From assembly GCF_033954455.1 (NCBI RefSeq), contig NZ_CP121473.1:2218501-2282500 (forward strand): a stretch of 64,000 nucleotides of DNA, in the 5' to 3' direction. The notes beneath the pieces are model-generated. The model searched no databases, was not told where the DNA came from, and saw only the letters and a program-made list of their open reading frames with translations. Of this stretch, positions 7,733-16,830 are shown piece by piece. Every line of letters begins with the position of its first letter. The stretch's first letter is position 1. The position numbers and the translations under genes were made by a program. This DNA comes from Thiorhodovibrio litoralis. GTDB lineage: Bacteria; Pseudomonadota; Gammaproteobacteria; Chromatiales; Chromatiaceae.

Positions 7733-8575
7733 ATGGCCGTCGCGTCACCGGGATGCGGACCTGTCCCATACTGCCGCCGCCATCCCGAGCAAACCGCCCT
7801 CTACCGAGTCGTCCAGCAGCACCTGGAGACCTATCTCGCACTCGCGGGTGAAGACGACTGGGACGCGCTGCGCCTGCCGGCCTACGTGGAACGGGAGTTC
7901 CGCCGTTATCTGGAATGCGGCATCCTCGCCTACGGTTTCGCCCGTGCCAGATGTCCGGACTGCAGGCACGACTTCCTAGTTGACTTCTCGTGTAAGGGTC
8001 GCGCGATGTGTCCGTCGTGCAACGCCCGGCGCATGGCGGAGACCGCGGCGCATCTGGTCGATCATGTCTTCCCGCCGCTGCCGGTGCGCCAGTGGGTCCT
8101 CTCGGTGCCCAAACGGCTGCGCTGGTAACTGGAGCGCGAGCCGCGGGCGATCAGCGCGGTGCTGCATATCCTGCTGCGCGTTATCGAGGCCCATCTGCGC
8201 CGGAGCAGCGATGCCAGCTCACAGGCCCCGCTTTGGGGCGGTGAGCTTCATCCACCGCTTCGGTGCCTCCCTCAACCGCCACGTCCATTACCACTGCTGC
8301 GTCATCGACGGGGTCTTCGAGCCGGTCGAGGAGGCCGGAGATATCCCGCAATCCGTGCGCTTTCTCCCCGCCGCTGAGCTGACACCGGAGGCCCTCGCCG
8401 CCATCGCCGAGCAGGTGCGCATCCGGGTACTGCGCTGGTTTGCCCGCAGCGGGCTGATCAAGCGTGATGACGTCCGCGAAATGCTCGCCTGGGAGAACAG
8501 CGGCTTCTCGCTGGATGCGGCGGTTCGAGTCGGTGCGCACGATCGCGCCGGTCTGAAGCGGGTCCTGCCGCAGTG
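7733..8575 (+). pseudogene. IS91-type transposase pseudogene
   Basis: The reading frame begins with the zinc-binding transposase domain (CPDCRHDFLVDF near 8018, then CPSCNARRM). It meets a TAA at 8126 just after VPKRLRW, continues in the same frame (REPRAISAVLHILL), shifts frame near 8200-8235, and goes on as GAVSFIHRFGASLNRHVHYH. That last stretch holds the HUH-like metal-binding histidines of Y2 transposases. It ends abruptly near 8575 after the segment homologous to DRAGLERLLRYCARP, well before the usual catalytic tyrosines. One stop codon, one frameshift and a 3' truncation make it non-functional. Confidence 0.85.
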
Positions 8576-8646
8576 TGCTCGGCCTCTCAATGTCCGGTGT
8601 GCCGACTATTGCTGCCGTTGGCAGCCGAAGGCGCGAAGTCTCTTCC

Positions 8647-8735
8647 TGGCCGGAAAGCGCCCTGCCAAGTAGGCGCTCCTAATCCGGAAGAATCGCGAGC
8701 GCCGCATCTTGCCTCAAGGTACGGTTGCCGACCCA
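8647..8735 (+). repeat. 89-bp dispersed repeat, copy 1
   Basis: Begins TGGCCGGAAAGCGCCC and ends GTTGCCGACCCA. By hand alignment 75 of 89 bases match 13759-13847 without gaps. The first 16 bases also occur at 9778-9793. Both full copies sit at the edge of truncated transposase remnants, so this may be the end of a common element or an intergenic repeat family. Confidence 0.55.
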
Positions 8736-8781
8736 TTGCGGTCAGCTGCATTGGAGACGTGCACGTCCGCTGTCGAGGCAT

Positions 8782-8803
8782 CACCAGACAATACTGTCTG
8801 GTG
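8782..8803 (+). terminator. Terminator-like hairpin
   Basis: CACCAGACA pairs perfectly with TGTCTGGTG around ATAC and is followed by TTTCCTT on the plus strand. It lies between the transposase remnant and the convergent toxin gene. Confidence 0.45.
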
Positions 8804-8851
8804 TTTCCTTCTGCCACACGTGCAACGAAGTAAGGACCGCGACACGCTGGG

Positions 8852-9331
8852 TCACTCCCCAGCCAGGACCAGTACGCGCTCGACGACGTCGTTGGCGAGC
8901 CAACCTCCATGACGGCGGATACGCTCGACACCCTGGGCCACCGAGTCCAGCTTGCCGCGCCGTTTAGCGTGGAGAAGCACGCCGAGGGAACCCGTCATCG
9001 GGATGGAGCTACGGCGGGCAACCCGCCTCGCCTTGAGATCGTCCAGCACCACGGTGGCGCCCGGAAGATCCAGGGCGAGTTGAATCACCGCCGCCTCGCC
9101 GAGATCCAACTCGCCAACGAGAAGCGGCGAAATCCCGTTCGCCAGAGCGTACACCTCGATATCGGGTACCATTTGAAGCCGCCGGGCGGTGTCGTCCAGC
9201 TGGGCGCCGGCCTCCAACTCCCGGAGCACAGGCTCCGGCACCAAGACCCGGCCGTAGAGCGCCGGTAGGGCATCGAGCCCGCCCAAGGCAACGGTCAGGT
9301 GAATGACCGGACTGCTATTGAGGATAATCAC
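8852..9331 (-). CDS. DUF3368 PIN-like toxin
   Basis: 159-aa protein starting at GTG 9331 (VIILNSSPVIHL), where the PIN-like fold begins; longer frames lack a family match. Acidic residues expected for a PIN nuclease site are visible: ELEAG near 43, GELDLGEAAVI near 76-86 and VLDDLKARR near 100-108. DUF3368 proteins are the usual partner of UPF0175 antitoxins. The gene overlaps the upstream antitoxin by 17 bases, so the two are translated together. Probable action is RNA cleavage that slows growth (family knowledge). Confidence 0.8.
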   Translation of the reverse strand: MIILNSSPVIHLTVALGGLDALPALYGRVLVPEPVLRELEAGAQLDDTARRLQMVPDIEVYALANGISPLLVGELDLGEAAVIQLALDLPGATVVLDDLKARRVARRSSIPMTGSLGVLLHAKRRGKLDSVAQGVERIRRHGGWLANDVVERVLVLAGE

Positions 9332-9593
9332 TGGCGGCCTCGGCAGCAGCGAGGTCCCCCTCCAACTCGTCAGCGCCCACCTGGATGGTGGATACCCCGA
9401 GGCGGCCAAGCTCAGCGAGAAACGCCACCCGCCCCATTCCGACTAGGCCGGCGGCCTGCCCTGAGCTGAGCCGGCCGATCTCGAACAACTTGGCGGCCAT
9501 GGCCAGGCTTGCCTCACGCTCAAACTCCGCTCGGGACATATGCAGCGCATCGGGGAAGGTTTCTGGGTAATCGACGGACAAGGTGTTGCTCAT
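9315..9593 (-). CDS. UPF0175 family antitoxin
   Basis: 92-aa protein starting at ATG 9593 (MSNTLSVDYPET). It has the UPF0175 pattern: a short beta N-terminus, then EFEREASLAMAAKLFEIGRLSSGQAAGLVG (helix-turn-helix-like) and GRVAFLAELGRLGVS. Such proteins bind and neutralise the DUF3368 toxin and probably repress their own operon. Two relatives occur in the window: the complete orphan gene at 29526 and the remnant at 16831. Confidence 0.85.
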   Translation of the reverse strand: MSNTLSVDYPETFPDALHMSRAEFEREASLAMAAKLFEIGRLSSGQAAGLVGMGRVAFLAELGRLGVSTIQVGADELEGDLAAAEAASDYPQ

Positions 9594-9871
9594 GGCCCAG
9601 TGCTCTTGGGTGCGCAGGTGGGGTGCGCAGGCGTATCCCTCATTTTCGCCGAATTGACCGGGCGAAGCCAGAGGCGCAAGCACCTCCTGGAACAGTTGAT
9701 GTAATCGCTGGTTCTGGCGCATGTCTGCTGTCCCCGAAGCGATAGACCCCGGGCAGTAATACCCCAATATCCGGTTCTGGCCGGAAAGCGCCCGAGAAAA
9801 GGGCGACACCAGACCGGTAACTCCGCCCACCTGCTCGGCCGGAGAGCGGTCAATGCCCCCGGCCGAGACGC

Positions 9872-10507
9872 TCAGGCTTCGATATGCTCAGCGATCTCCA
9901 GAGCATCGTCGACCTCAATGCCAAGATAGCGAACCGTGCTTTCCAACTTCGTGTGCCCAAGCAAGAGCTGAACGGCGCGGAGGTTCTTAGTGCGGCGATA
10001 GATCAGCGTCGCCTTGGTTCGGCGCAAGGAATGGGTGCCGTAGTAGGCGGGTTCGAGTCCGATGAGCGCAACCCAGCGTTGCACAATCCGAGCATACTGG
10101 CGTGTCGAGAGATGTTGGGATTTACGGCTTCGACTCGGGAACAAGAAGCTCCCGGCAGCAAGGTGCTTCGCGTCGATCCAGGCGCGCACTGCCTCGCGAG
10201 TCTGCTCGGTCAACTCGAACCGCACTGGCCGGCAGGTCTTTTGTTGGATAACACTGGCGCGCGGCAGGATTTGGTTTCCATGCGCGATATCTTGAACGCG
10301 CAGGCTGACTAGGTCGCACCCGCGCAGCTTGCTGTCAATGGCCAAGTCGAATAAGCCAAGGTCGCGCAACCGCTTGGCCAACTGCAGGCGAATGCGGATC
10401 GCCCAGATTTCCTGAAGCTTCAGTGGCGGTTTTTGACCGATCAGTTTGCCTTTGTTCCAAGGCACGTGGCCAGTAGGATGCGTGCTTTCATTATTCGTTG
10501 TCGACAT
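9872..10507 (-). CDS. Short tyrosine recombinase (phage integrase family)
   Basis: 211-aa integrase consisting almost only of the catalytic domain. Arg in SKLRGCDL (about 62), Lys in QQKTCRPV (about 88), HSLRR (about 160), LLLGHTKLEST (about 184) and Tyr in VRYLGIE (about 194) supply the catalytic set. ATG 10507 is preceded by a strong AGGAGGGA ribosome site eight bases away. Small integrases of this type are common in genomic islands and integron-like contexts. No att site or passenger is evident, so it may be an island remnant or a stand-alone recombinase. Confidence 0.85.
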   Translation of the reverse strand: MSTTNNESTHPTGHVPWNKGKLIGQKPPLKLQEIWAIRIRLQLAKRLRDLGLFDLAIDSKLRGCDLVSLRVQDIAHGNQILPRASVIQQKTCRPVRFELTEQTREAVRAWIDAKHLAAGSFLFPSRSRKSQHLSTRQYARIVQRWVALIGLEPAYYGTHSLRRTKATLIYRRTKNLRAVQLLLGHTKLESTVRYLGIEVDDALEIAEHIEA

Positions 10508-10692
10508 CGTCTGTTCCCTCCTGGGAGTTGAGGAAACAGCAGTATCGTCACTTTCCTGGCTGAGTGCGCTTATCGACCCACAGCGGACTAACGCCGCAAA
10601 TCACCGGCAGCAAAAAGCAGAGCGACGAAGGAGCGGCGCTTTTTGACGTCCGAGTGCATTTGCCTTGTTATGCAATAATTGCACGATACAAG

Positions 10693-11033
10693 TCACTTGA
10701 TGGGGGTGTAGGATAGTTCCACATTCTTTAGCCATATTTTGCCGGAGCCCTCCACTGTAAGATTGAGCTTGACGAGATCAGGTGTTTGCCCGGATTTCAG
10801 ATAGAACGGAACCTCATATGACGCCCAATCGTTCGTCCCCTTCAAGGCATTCTGAAATCCTTTAGAAAAGAACTCTCCACGCCCAGGTATTCGGCACCAC
10901 ATCTCAAGGAAACTTCGACCCTGAACATTTTCTGATTTCAAATTCGCTCGATAAGTTAAAATGCATTCATCAATATTTGCGATCTCTATTTCAAACAATC
11001 TAATAGTTTGATTTTCCTCAACATCGATTAGCC
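10693..11033 (-). pseudogene. 3' part of a 155-aa gene split by the IS4-type element
   Basis: On the minus strand this holds the larger part of an uncharacterised protein (IDVEENQTIRLFEIEIA ... IWLKNVELSYTPIK). Deleting the insertion sequence and one 9-base duplication joins it in frame to the 5' part at 13530-13395, giving 155 codons plus stop with no other lesion. The reconstructed protein has a beta-rich domain, reminiscent of carbohydrate-binding-like folds, containing LEMWCRIPGRGEFFSKG. I recognise it as a recurrent bacterial hypothetical but know no function. Confidence 0.75.
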
Positions 11034-11138
11034 CATACCATTACCCATATCTCCCCGCCCCAGCGTCGTCCGGGGCTGGACACAGCTCCCGAGTTCTGCT
11101 GAGATGCCCTTTCATCTTCAGCAAGGGGACGGGAGACC

Positions 11139-12020
11139 ATGGACCAAGCGATTCCAAGCCGTTTATGTGGGCGCCCTTTCAACGAGACCGACTTAGCGCG
11201 CATTCGCCAGGAGATCGCGCTGGCGCAGCCGCCGCTGCGCGCGGAGATCGCTCGGCGGGTGTGCCGCGCGCTGGAGTGGACCGATATCCAAGGCCGCCCC
11301 AAGCTCATGAGTGCCCGGGTGGGACTGCTGCGGTTGCATCGTGCCGGGCTCATTGTGCTGCCGCCACCGACCTGCGGCAATGGCAATGGGCGGCGCTTCG
11401 TCCCGCGCCCCGAGTCCCGGCCCGAACCGATCCCAGTGTCCGTCCCGCTGCGCGCGCTCAGCGGCTTGCGCCTGGCGCGCGTTGATGATCGAAGGGCCTC
11501 GCAATTATGGAACGGCCTGATCGAGCGCTACCACTACCTCGGCTACAGTCCCCTGCCTGGTGCGCAGCTGCGCTACCTGATCCAGTGGGATGGCGGTCTG
11601 CTCGGCGCCATCGGCTTTGGCGCGGCGGCCTGGAAAGTCGCTGCCCGCGACCGCTGGATTGGCTGGACGCCCGCGCAGCGCCAAGCACACCTGGGACGGG
11701 TGCTCAACAACGCCCGCTTCCTCATCCTGCCCTGGGTGCAGGTCAAACACCTCGCCTCCAAGGTGCTGTCCTTGGCCGCGCGGCAAGTCAGTGTCGACTT
11801 TCCCGCCCGCTATGGCGAGCGTCTGGTGCTGCTGGAGACCTTTGTCGAGACCCCACGCTTTGCCGGGACCTGTTACCGTGCCGCCAACTGGCACGACTTG
11901 GGCGAAACCACCGGGCGCGGCAAGTGCGACCGCACCCATCGGGCCGCGCTGCCGCGCAAGGCGATCTATGTCTACCCGCTGGCGGCGGACTTCCGCGCCG
12001 CCCTGGGGGTGGTGGCATGA
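11139..12020 (+). CDS. DUF4338 (DruA-like) protein inside an IS element
   Basis: 293-aa protein with the DUF4338 signature: NGLIERYHYLGY near 126-137, then LRYLIQWDGGLLGAIGFGAA, RDRWIGW, NNARFLILPWVQVKHLAS near 187-204, LLETFVET and TCYRAANW near 249-256. DUF4338 is the core of DruA, named for the Druantia anti-phage systems. Here it has no other Druantia partner; it sits within IS boundaries and its TGA overlaps the transposase ATG. That placement suggests a role in transposition, or a cargo or ancestral form of DruA (inference). ATG 11139 follows a GGGAG ribosome site. Confidence 0.85.
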   Translation: MDQAIPSRLCGRPFNETDLARIRQEIALAQPPLRAEIARRVCRALEWTDIQGRPKLMSARVGLLRLHRAGLIVLPPPTCGNGNGRRFVPRPESRPEPIPVSVPLRALSGLRLARVDDRRASQLWNGLIERYHYLGYSPLPGAQLRYLIQWDGGLLGAIGFGAAAWKVAARDRWIGWTPAQRQAHLGRVLNNARFLILPWVQVKHLASKVLSLAARQVSVDFPARYGERLVLLETFVETPRFAGTCYRAANWHDLGETTGRGKCDRTHRAALPRKAIYVYPLAADFRAALGVVA

Positions 12021-13387
12021 TCGCGCTGGCCTCTGAACTGCAGGACATCTCTCTGGGCGACAAGCGCCTGAATCATCGCGCCCAACAGGTGCTTGAAACC
12101 CTCGGCGCCAAGCCGACACAAAGTATTCCCGGGGCTTGCAACGGTTGGTATGAGACCCGGGCCGCCTATCGCTTTTTCGATCATCCCACGGTCACCGCCG
12201 AGCAGATCCTCGCACCCCATTTTGCTTGTACCGAAGAACGTCTGCGCGAGCATCCGCGGGTGCTGTGTATCCAAGATACCAGCGAGCTGGACTATACAAC
12301 CAAAAAAGGCATTGTCGGTCTTGGGCCACTGAACTTTGAGAGCCGCTATGGGATGTACATCCATCCCACCTTGGCGGTCACGCCCGAGCGCCTCGCGCTG
12401 GGGCTGCTGGATTTGCACACTTTTGTGCGCGAGCCCGGTAGCCTGGGCCAGGACAAAGACTCGCGCCGCCCACTGGAGGAGAAAGAAAGCGTGCGCTGGG
12501 TCGATGGCTACGCGCGCGTCAATGCGCTGGCCGAGGAACTGAGCGACACGCGCTTGACCTATGTTGCCGATCGCGAGGGCGACATCTACGACCTGTTTGT
12601 TGAAGCGCCCATCCCCGAGAACAGCGCCGATTGGCTGGTACGGGTGCAGCATCGCGACCGCTGCTTGGCCGATGGCAGAAAGCTCAATGAGGCCCTGGAC
12701 GCCGCCCCGGTGCTCACCGAGATCACCTTCGAGCGTCCCGCCACCAAGGGGGCCAAAGCACGCCAGGTCACGCAGGAGATCAAGGTGGTGCGCGTGACCC
12801 TGAAGGCACCCTGGCGCCCGGATCGCACCTTGCCCGATGTCACGGTCACGGCTTTGCTGGCCACCGAGGTCAATCCGCCCGCCGGCGAGGAGCCACTCAA
12901 CTGGCTGTTGCTGACCAATCTGGCGGTGCAGAGCGCCCAAGAGGCCATCGAGACGCTCTCCTGGTATCTTTGCAGGTGGCAAGTGGAAATTTTTTTCCGG
13001 ATCTTAAAAAGTGGCTGCCGCATCGAGGAGCTGCAGCTCGAGACGCGCGAGCGCCTGGAGCCGGCGCTCGCTTTGTACATGATCATCGCGTGGCGGGTGC
13101 TGTACCTGACCATGCTCGGGCGCGAGTGCCCGGAGTTGCCTTGCGATGCGGTCTTTGCCGAGGAGGAATGGAAGGCGGTCTATCTGGTCACCCAGAAACA
13201 AGCGCCACCCGAGCAGCCGCCCTCGCTCGATACCATGGTGCGCATGGTCGCCTCCCTGGGCGGCTTTCTCAACCGCAAATCCGATGGGTTCCCGGGACCG
13301 AAGACGCTCTGGATTGGGTTGCAGCGCATCCCCGATTTTGTCATGGCGCTGGAGGCTTACCGCAGCGTCAGGGATAGTTATGGGTAA
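12017..13387 (+). CDS. IS4-family (IS50-like) transposase
   Basis: 456-aa DDE transposase of the IS4 superfamily. An N-terminal SLGDKRLNHRAQQVLETL segment and the GWYETRAAYRFFDH block are typical of the Tn5/IS50 relatives. Catalytic Asp in CIQDTSELDYT (about 94), Asp in ADREGDIYDLF (about 186) and Glu in WYLCRWQVEIFFRILK (about 327, YREK-like region) are all present. The start overlaps the DUF4338 stop by ATGA. No frameshift or stop is seen, so it is probably active. Confidence 0.92.
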   Translation: MIALASELQDISLGDKRLNHRAQQVLETLGAKPTQSIPGACNGWYETRAAYRFFDHPTVTAEQILAPHFACTEERLREHPRVLCIQDTSELDYTTKKGIVGLGPLNFESRYGMYIHPTLAVTPERLALGLLDLHTFVREPGSLGQDKDSRRPLEEKESVRWVDGYARVNALAEELSDTRLTYVADREGDIYDLFVEAPIPENSADWLVRVQHRDRCLADGRKLNEALDAAPVLTEITFERPATKGAKARQVTQEIKVVRVTLKAPWRPDRTLPDVTVTALLATEVNPPAGEEPLNWLLLTNLAVQSAQEAIETLSWYLCRWQVEIFFRILKSGCRIEELQLETRERLEPALALYMIIAWRVLYLTMLGRECPELPCDAVFAEEEWKAVYLVTQKQAPPEQPPSLDTMVRMVASLGGFLNRKSDGFPGPKTLWIGLQRIPDFVMALEAYRSVRDSYG

Positions 13388-13394
13388 TGGTATG

Positions 13395-13530
13395 CGATTA
13401 GCCACCCCCCTTCACTTGAAGCAACCGCTTCCTGTGAAATTGTATTTTCCGATCCATCAAAAGTCTGAATGACCTTCGGTGGCCCAACAGGTTTCGGTGG
13501 TTTAAATAGGCTTTTCATCCACTGCAACAT
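13395..13530 (-). pseudogene. 5' part of the 155-aa gene split by the IS4-type element
   Basis: Starts at ATG 13530 (MLQWMKSLFKPPKPVGPPKV), a short Pro-rich N-terminus, and is cut after SSEGGWLI by the insertion sequence. See 10693-11033 for the remainder. The 9-base duplication preserves phase on both sides, so precise excision would restore the gene. Confidence 0.75.
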
Positions 13531-13758
13531 GATGTTTGGCTCCTACTTTCTTTTGCGCATAAACAAGTGATTCTACGGTTTTCTGATAACACCACGGAAG
13601 GCGTGTTATCCCGCGAAACGCGAGGTATCTGCCGAGCGACAAGGATCAGTTGGACCCTTGCCTGGGTTCGGCAACAAACGGCGGCCACAAAGGTTGCTCT
13701 GCCTCGGGCGTCAGGTCGAATCCTGGCACCGGCGCTCTTCCTGGTCAATGTCCTGTGC
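13531..13758. other. Intergenic stretch
   Basis: No gene with a convincing start is seen. The stretch lies upstream of the interrupted minus-strand gene and leads into the 89-bp dispersed repeat at 13759. Confidence 0.4.
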
Positions 13759-13847
13759 TGGCCGGTAAGCGCCCTGCGTAGTAGGCGCCGGTAATCTGGA
13801 AAAATCCAGAGCGCTGTCTCTTGCCTCAAGGGACGGTTGCCGACCCA
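13759..13847 (+). repeat. 89-bp dispersed repeat, copy 2
   Basis: Gap-free match (75 of 89 bases by hand) to 8647-8735, starting TGGCCGGTAAGCGCCC and ending GTTGCCGACCCA. It abuts the degenerate ISNCY-type transposase remnant. Confidence 0.55.
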
Positions 13848-13859
13848 GAGCTGACATCA

Positions 13860-14362
13860 GCTCCGCAGACGACTGCAGCGGCAATGAAACCCGTGGCCGA
13901 CGCTGCGAAAGTCGTAACTCTGGTTGCCGAGGCCACCAAGGCCTATTGCACCCGCGTGCGAACCAGCCACTCGGGACCATGCGCAGTTTGTCTTTGAGGG
14001 TTTGCAGGCTGTAGCGATGATCATTGGCCCAGTCGCTGTGACGGCGCATCTGGAGCACCAGGCGGTGCTGGTTGGCCAGCGCTTGCACCCGGTCGCAGTC
14101 GGCATTCAGACCCAGGCGCAAGGTCCCAAGGACCAGAATGCGCCATTGCGACATGCCCGGAGCCCGGTCAGGTCGCTGACGCACTCCTCGCCGTCGGCGC
14201 GCACCGGCAGCACATCGGCGAGGATGGCGAAGACCTCATTGCGCAGAGCGTCGTTGGTGTAGATGTGCTGCAAGCCCCGGAGCAAGCGCGGGATATCGTC
14301 GCGGGAGAAGCAGTCGAACTCAATCGCGGCGATGTCACATTCGCCAAGCTGCATCTGGGCAC
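13860..14362 (-). pseudogene. Degenerate ISNCY/IS1202-type transposase fragment
   Basis: On the minus strand the N-terminal portion reads DDIPRLLRGLQHIYTN and RNEVFAILADVLP, then changes frame near 14160 to GMSQWRILVLGTLRLGLNAD, DRVQALANQHR and YSLQTLKDKLRMV. These blocks follow the N-terminal order of ISNCY (IS1202-like) transposases, but the catalytic part is missing and the 3' end fades into other sequence near 13860. It is frameshifted and truncated. Confidence 0.7.
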
Positions 14363-14400
14363 GTGAGGATGTCACGCATGGGAGAAGCTGCTATGAACGA

Positions 14401-15018
14401 AGTTTGGTGGAAGAAAACCGGTGGTGAGGCTTGACTGATTCAAAGTCAGGTCAGATTTTCTTAATCGATCAATAGCTTACCTCTCTGCGCTTGGGTCTTG
14501 CCAGGACCTTTCCTAGTGGGAGGAGCAGGAAAACCATCAAACTTCACCAATGAGCGCGTATTCTAACGCATTGTCTTTCCTTGTGAAAATCACTCTTCGG
14601 TCAGGCACTACTTAGAGACCTCTATCCGGACAGCACAAAGCATTTTCCAACCTTTTGTTTATCCATTTTTCGCAGTATTATTGCGGATTGATGCACTCGT
14701 CAGACACTCTTACTTGGCAGCAAGACCTGCTGGAGTTGGTCAAGGCCTCCCAGGCGCTTCCCATACCATTCCCTATAAGTCCTGCGGCCATGGTTGCGAC
14801 GCGGTCCAAGTGGCTGTTTCAGCACGGCCCACCATGATTTCACGCCCAGCGCAGCAGCTTGGTAACCCTCTGAGCGGTCGGACACGAAGGACTTATGGGG
14901 AATGACATGGGTGCTTCCTGATCGAGACAGGAGGGCTTTCGGGATCATACATCCAGCTCAGTCGCGGCAAGAAACAGCCAAAACAATAGGCCCGCATCGA
15001 GAAAATCGCTTTTTGAGC
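14401..15018. other. 618-base region without a recognisable gene
   Basis: Lower in GC than its surroundings in the first 300 bases. No frame has both a ribosome site and a recognisable product. It holds the upstream region of the HDOD gene; the alternative upstream in-frame ATG at 14902 lacks a ribosome site. Confidence 0.4.
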
Positions 15019-16563
15019 ATGGCACCATTAGATCGCTCGAGCAGTTCCGGGCGCGCACTTCCGGCAACGCTTAACGCCTGGACGAATTTCCTCACCGACA
15101 CCGAGCTGCCGGCGTTCGCGCGCACGGTCAGTGAAGTCACGCGGATAGCCGGCGACCCGGAAGCCAGCGCCTACAAGCTGGCCAGCGCCATCACCAAGGA
15201 TGCCGCCATGGCTGCCCGGCTTGTCAAGCTGGCCAACAGTCCGCTGTTTCCGAGCAGCCACGGCAATATACAGACCGTCGACCGCGGTGTTGTGCTGCTC
15301 GGCTTCGATGCGGTGCGGGATCTTGCAGTATCACTCAGCGTCATCGAGCAGGTGATTCGTGGACAGAGCCGCGATGCCCTGCTTGAGGAAATGGCGCTGG
15401 CGTTTCATACCGCCACACAATCCCAGACCCTTGCCCGTTTGGCGCAGGACAAGGAATCCGCGGAGATCTTCGTGGCCGGTCTTCTCTACAGGATCGGCGT
15501 TCTCGCGGTGCTTTCCAGCCCGGACCCGAGAGTCGAGGACTACCTGGCTGAAAAAGCCGATTTTGATCCCAACGAAGCGGTTCAAATCGCGCGCATGGAG
15601 AAGCGCGTCTTTGGCTGTGATATGACCCAACTCTCGCGCCGCCTGGCTAAGCACTGGTCGCTCGGTCAGGTTCTGCAAGAAGCACTGGCGCCCGACCCAA
15701 GCCAGGCCGGCGAGCGCATAGCCGCGGGTCGGCGCATCGCCGAAGTAGCCATGCGCCGCGGCTGGGAGTCGAAGGAAGCCAATGAGTTGCTGTCGCGAGT
15801 CGCGCGCAAAATCGGACTCAAGCTCAGCGACATTCGCGAGAAAGTACACGAGAGTTCCGAGGTCGCACGCGAAATGGCAGCCCAGTTCGGCGCAACCAAA
15901 GTCGCCCCACTAATTCCGCAAACCGCGCAGGGGATAGCCAAGAGCAAACAGGCTGAGTCCGCTGCCCGCGATGGCAGGGGAACCGCAGGTAGTGCTAACA
16001 CCGATGCTGCGGAGACGGAAGGGACTGACGGCCGATTCCTGCGCCCTGACCCGTTGCTGCAACTGCAGATGCTCGGGCGTATGGCGGAGCTCCTTAACGG
16101 AAAGCCGGATCTGAACCGCCTAGTCCATACCGCAGTCGAGGGCGTTCATCGCGGCATTGGCATGGACCGGACCGTCTTTGCCCTCCTAACCGGAAAGCAG
16201 GATGCGGTTGCCGCCAAGTTTGTACTCACGGAAATTGAGGAGCGTCTGCAGGCAAGCTTTTGCTTCAGTCTGCGACCCGAGGTCAACCCCTTGCTGGCCG
16301 CTGTGATCGGGCAGCGCAAGGCGTTCTGGGTGCGCAAGGACTCGCCGCCCGATGAGCGCAAACTGGTTCGCGGCCCTTTTGCTCAATTCGTCGCCAAAGA
16401 AGATTTTGTGATCCATCCCGTCTTGTTCGGCGACAAATGCATTGGCTTTCTGTATGCCGATCGTGCTAACTCGCATCGCCCCATCGAATCATCGGACGAA
16501 GCCAGCTTTCGGCAGTTCATCCAGCAACTGACTCTCGGTCTGCGCTTGCTTGGAGTGCGTTGA
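15019..16563 (+). CDS. HDOD domain protein with C-terminal GAF domain
   Basis: 514-aa signalling protein. I prefer ATG 15019 because the conserved HDOD domain begins soon after (WTNFLTDTELPAFARTVSEV, about 17-36). HDOD features follow: AAMAARLVKLANSPLF, RGVVLLGFDAVRDLAVSL and a GLLYRIGVLAVL segment where HD hydrolases carry their metal ligands. A linker of about 60 residues leads to a GAF-like domain (about 345-514; LNRLVHTAVEGVHRGIGMDR ... IHPVLFGDKCIGFLYADR). HDOD proteins lack HD catalytic residues and act as scaffolds in motility, biofilm or stress signalling. Target unknown; the gene stands alone. Confidence 0.85.
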   Translation: MAPLDRSSSSGRALPATLNAWTNFLTDTELPAFARTVSEVTRIAGDPEASAYKLASAITKDAAMAARLVKLANSPLFPSSHGNIQTVDRGVVLLGFDAVRDLAVSLSVIEQVIRGQSRDALLEEMALAFHTATQSQTLARLAQDKESAEIFVAGLLYRIGVLAVLSSPDPRVEDYLAEKADFDPNEAVQIARMEKRVFGCDMTQLSRRLAKHWSLGQVLQEALAPDPSQAGERIAAGRRIAEVAMRRGWESKEANELLSRVARKIGLKLSDIREKVHESSEVAREMAAQFGATKVAPLIPQTAQGIAKSKQAESAARDGRGTAGSANTDAAETEGTDGRFLRPDPLLQLQMLGRMAELLNGKPDLNRLVHTAVEGVHRGIGMDRTVFALLTGKQDAVAAKFVLTEIEERLQASFCFSLRPEVNPLLAAVIGQRKAFWVRKDSPPDERKLVRGPFAQFVAKEDFVIHPVLFGDKCIGFLYADRANSHRPIESSDEASFRQFIQQLTLGLRLLGVR

Positions 16564-16830
16564 GGCTTCCCGTATCGCGAAGGCACTGCAGGACGAAACT
16601 TTTCAAAGACTCCTAATGTGTTCCGGCTGATTGGCGCAGAACAGAGCCAACGCGATGGCATCCTGTTCGTGCGCGAGTGCATGTCACTCCGCGCTTGAAC
16701 AGCGGATGACCCGAGCGTAATAGACCCGAGTTGATCCTGTTCTCTGAGGTAACGATGGTCGGTGCGACGTCATGTCGAAGTCTGTCAGTGCAATCTGAAG
16801 GTGATGTCCTTTTAGACCCGATTGGAGGTC

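Larger units (their letters stand above)
11034..13394 (+). mobile_element. IS4-type insertion sequence carrying a DruA gene (2361 bp)
   Basis: Complete element with perfect 16-base terminal inverted repeats (CATACCATTACCCATA at 11034-11049, complement at 13379-13394). It is flanked by 9-base target duplications CGATTAGCC (11025-11033 and 13395-13403). It contains two genes only, a DUF4338/DruA-like gene and an IS4-family transposase, joined by an ATGA overlap. Intact ends, duplications and reading frames suggest recent insertion. Confidence 0.92.

Noticed and set aside
11139-12020. A Druantia defence system
   Set aside because: Only the DUF4338 gene is present, no DruB-E partner or large helicase, and it lies strictly within IS boundaries.
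13710-13730. tRNA T-arm-like string (CAGG-TCGAATC-CTGG)
   Set aside because: No matching acceptor stem, D-arm or anticodon arm could be found within 80 bases upstream; probably chance or at most a fragment.
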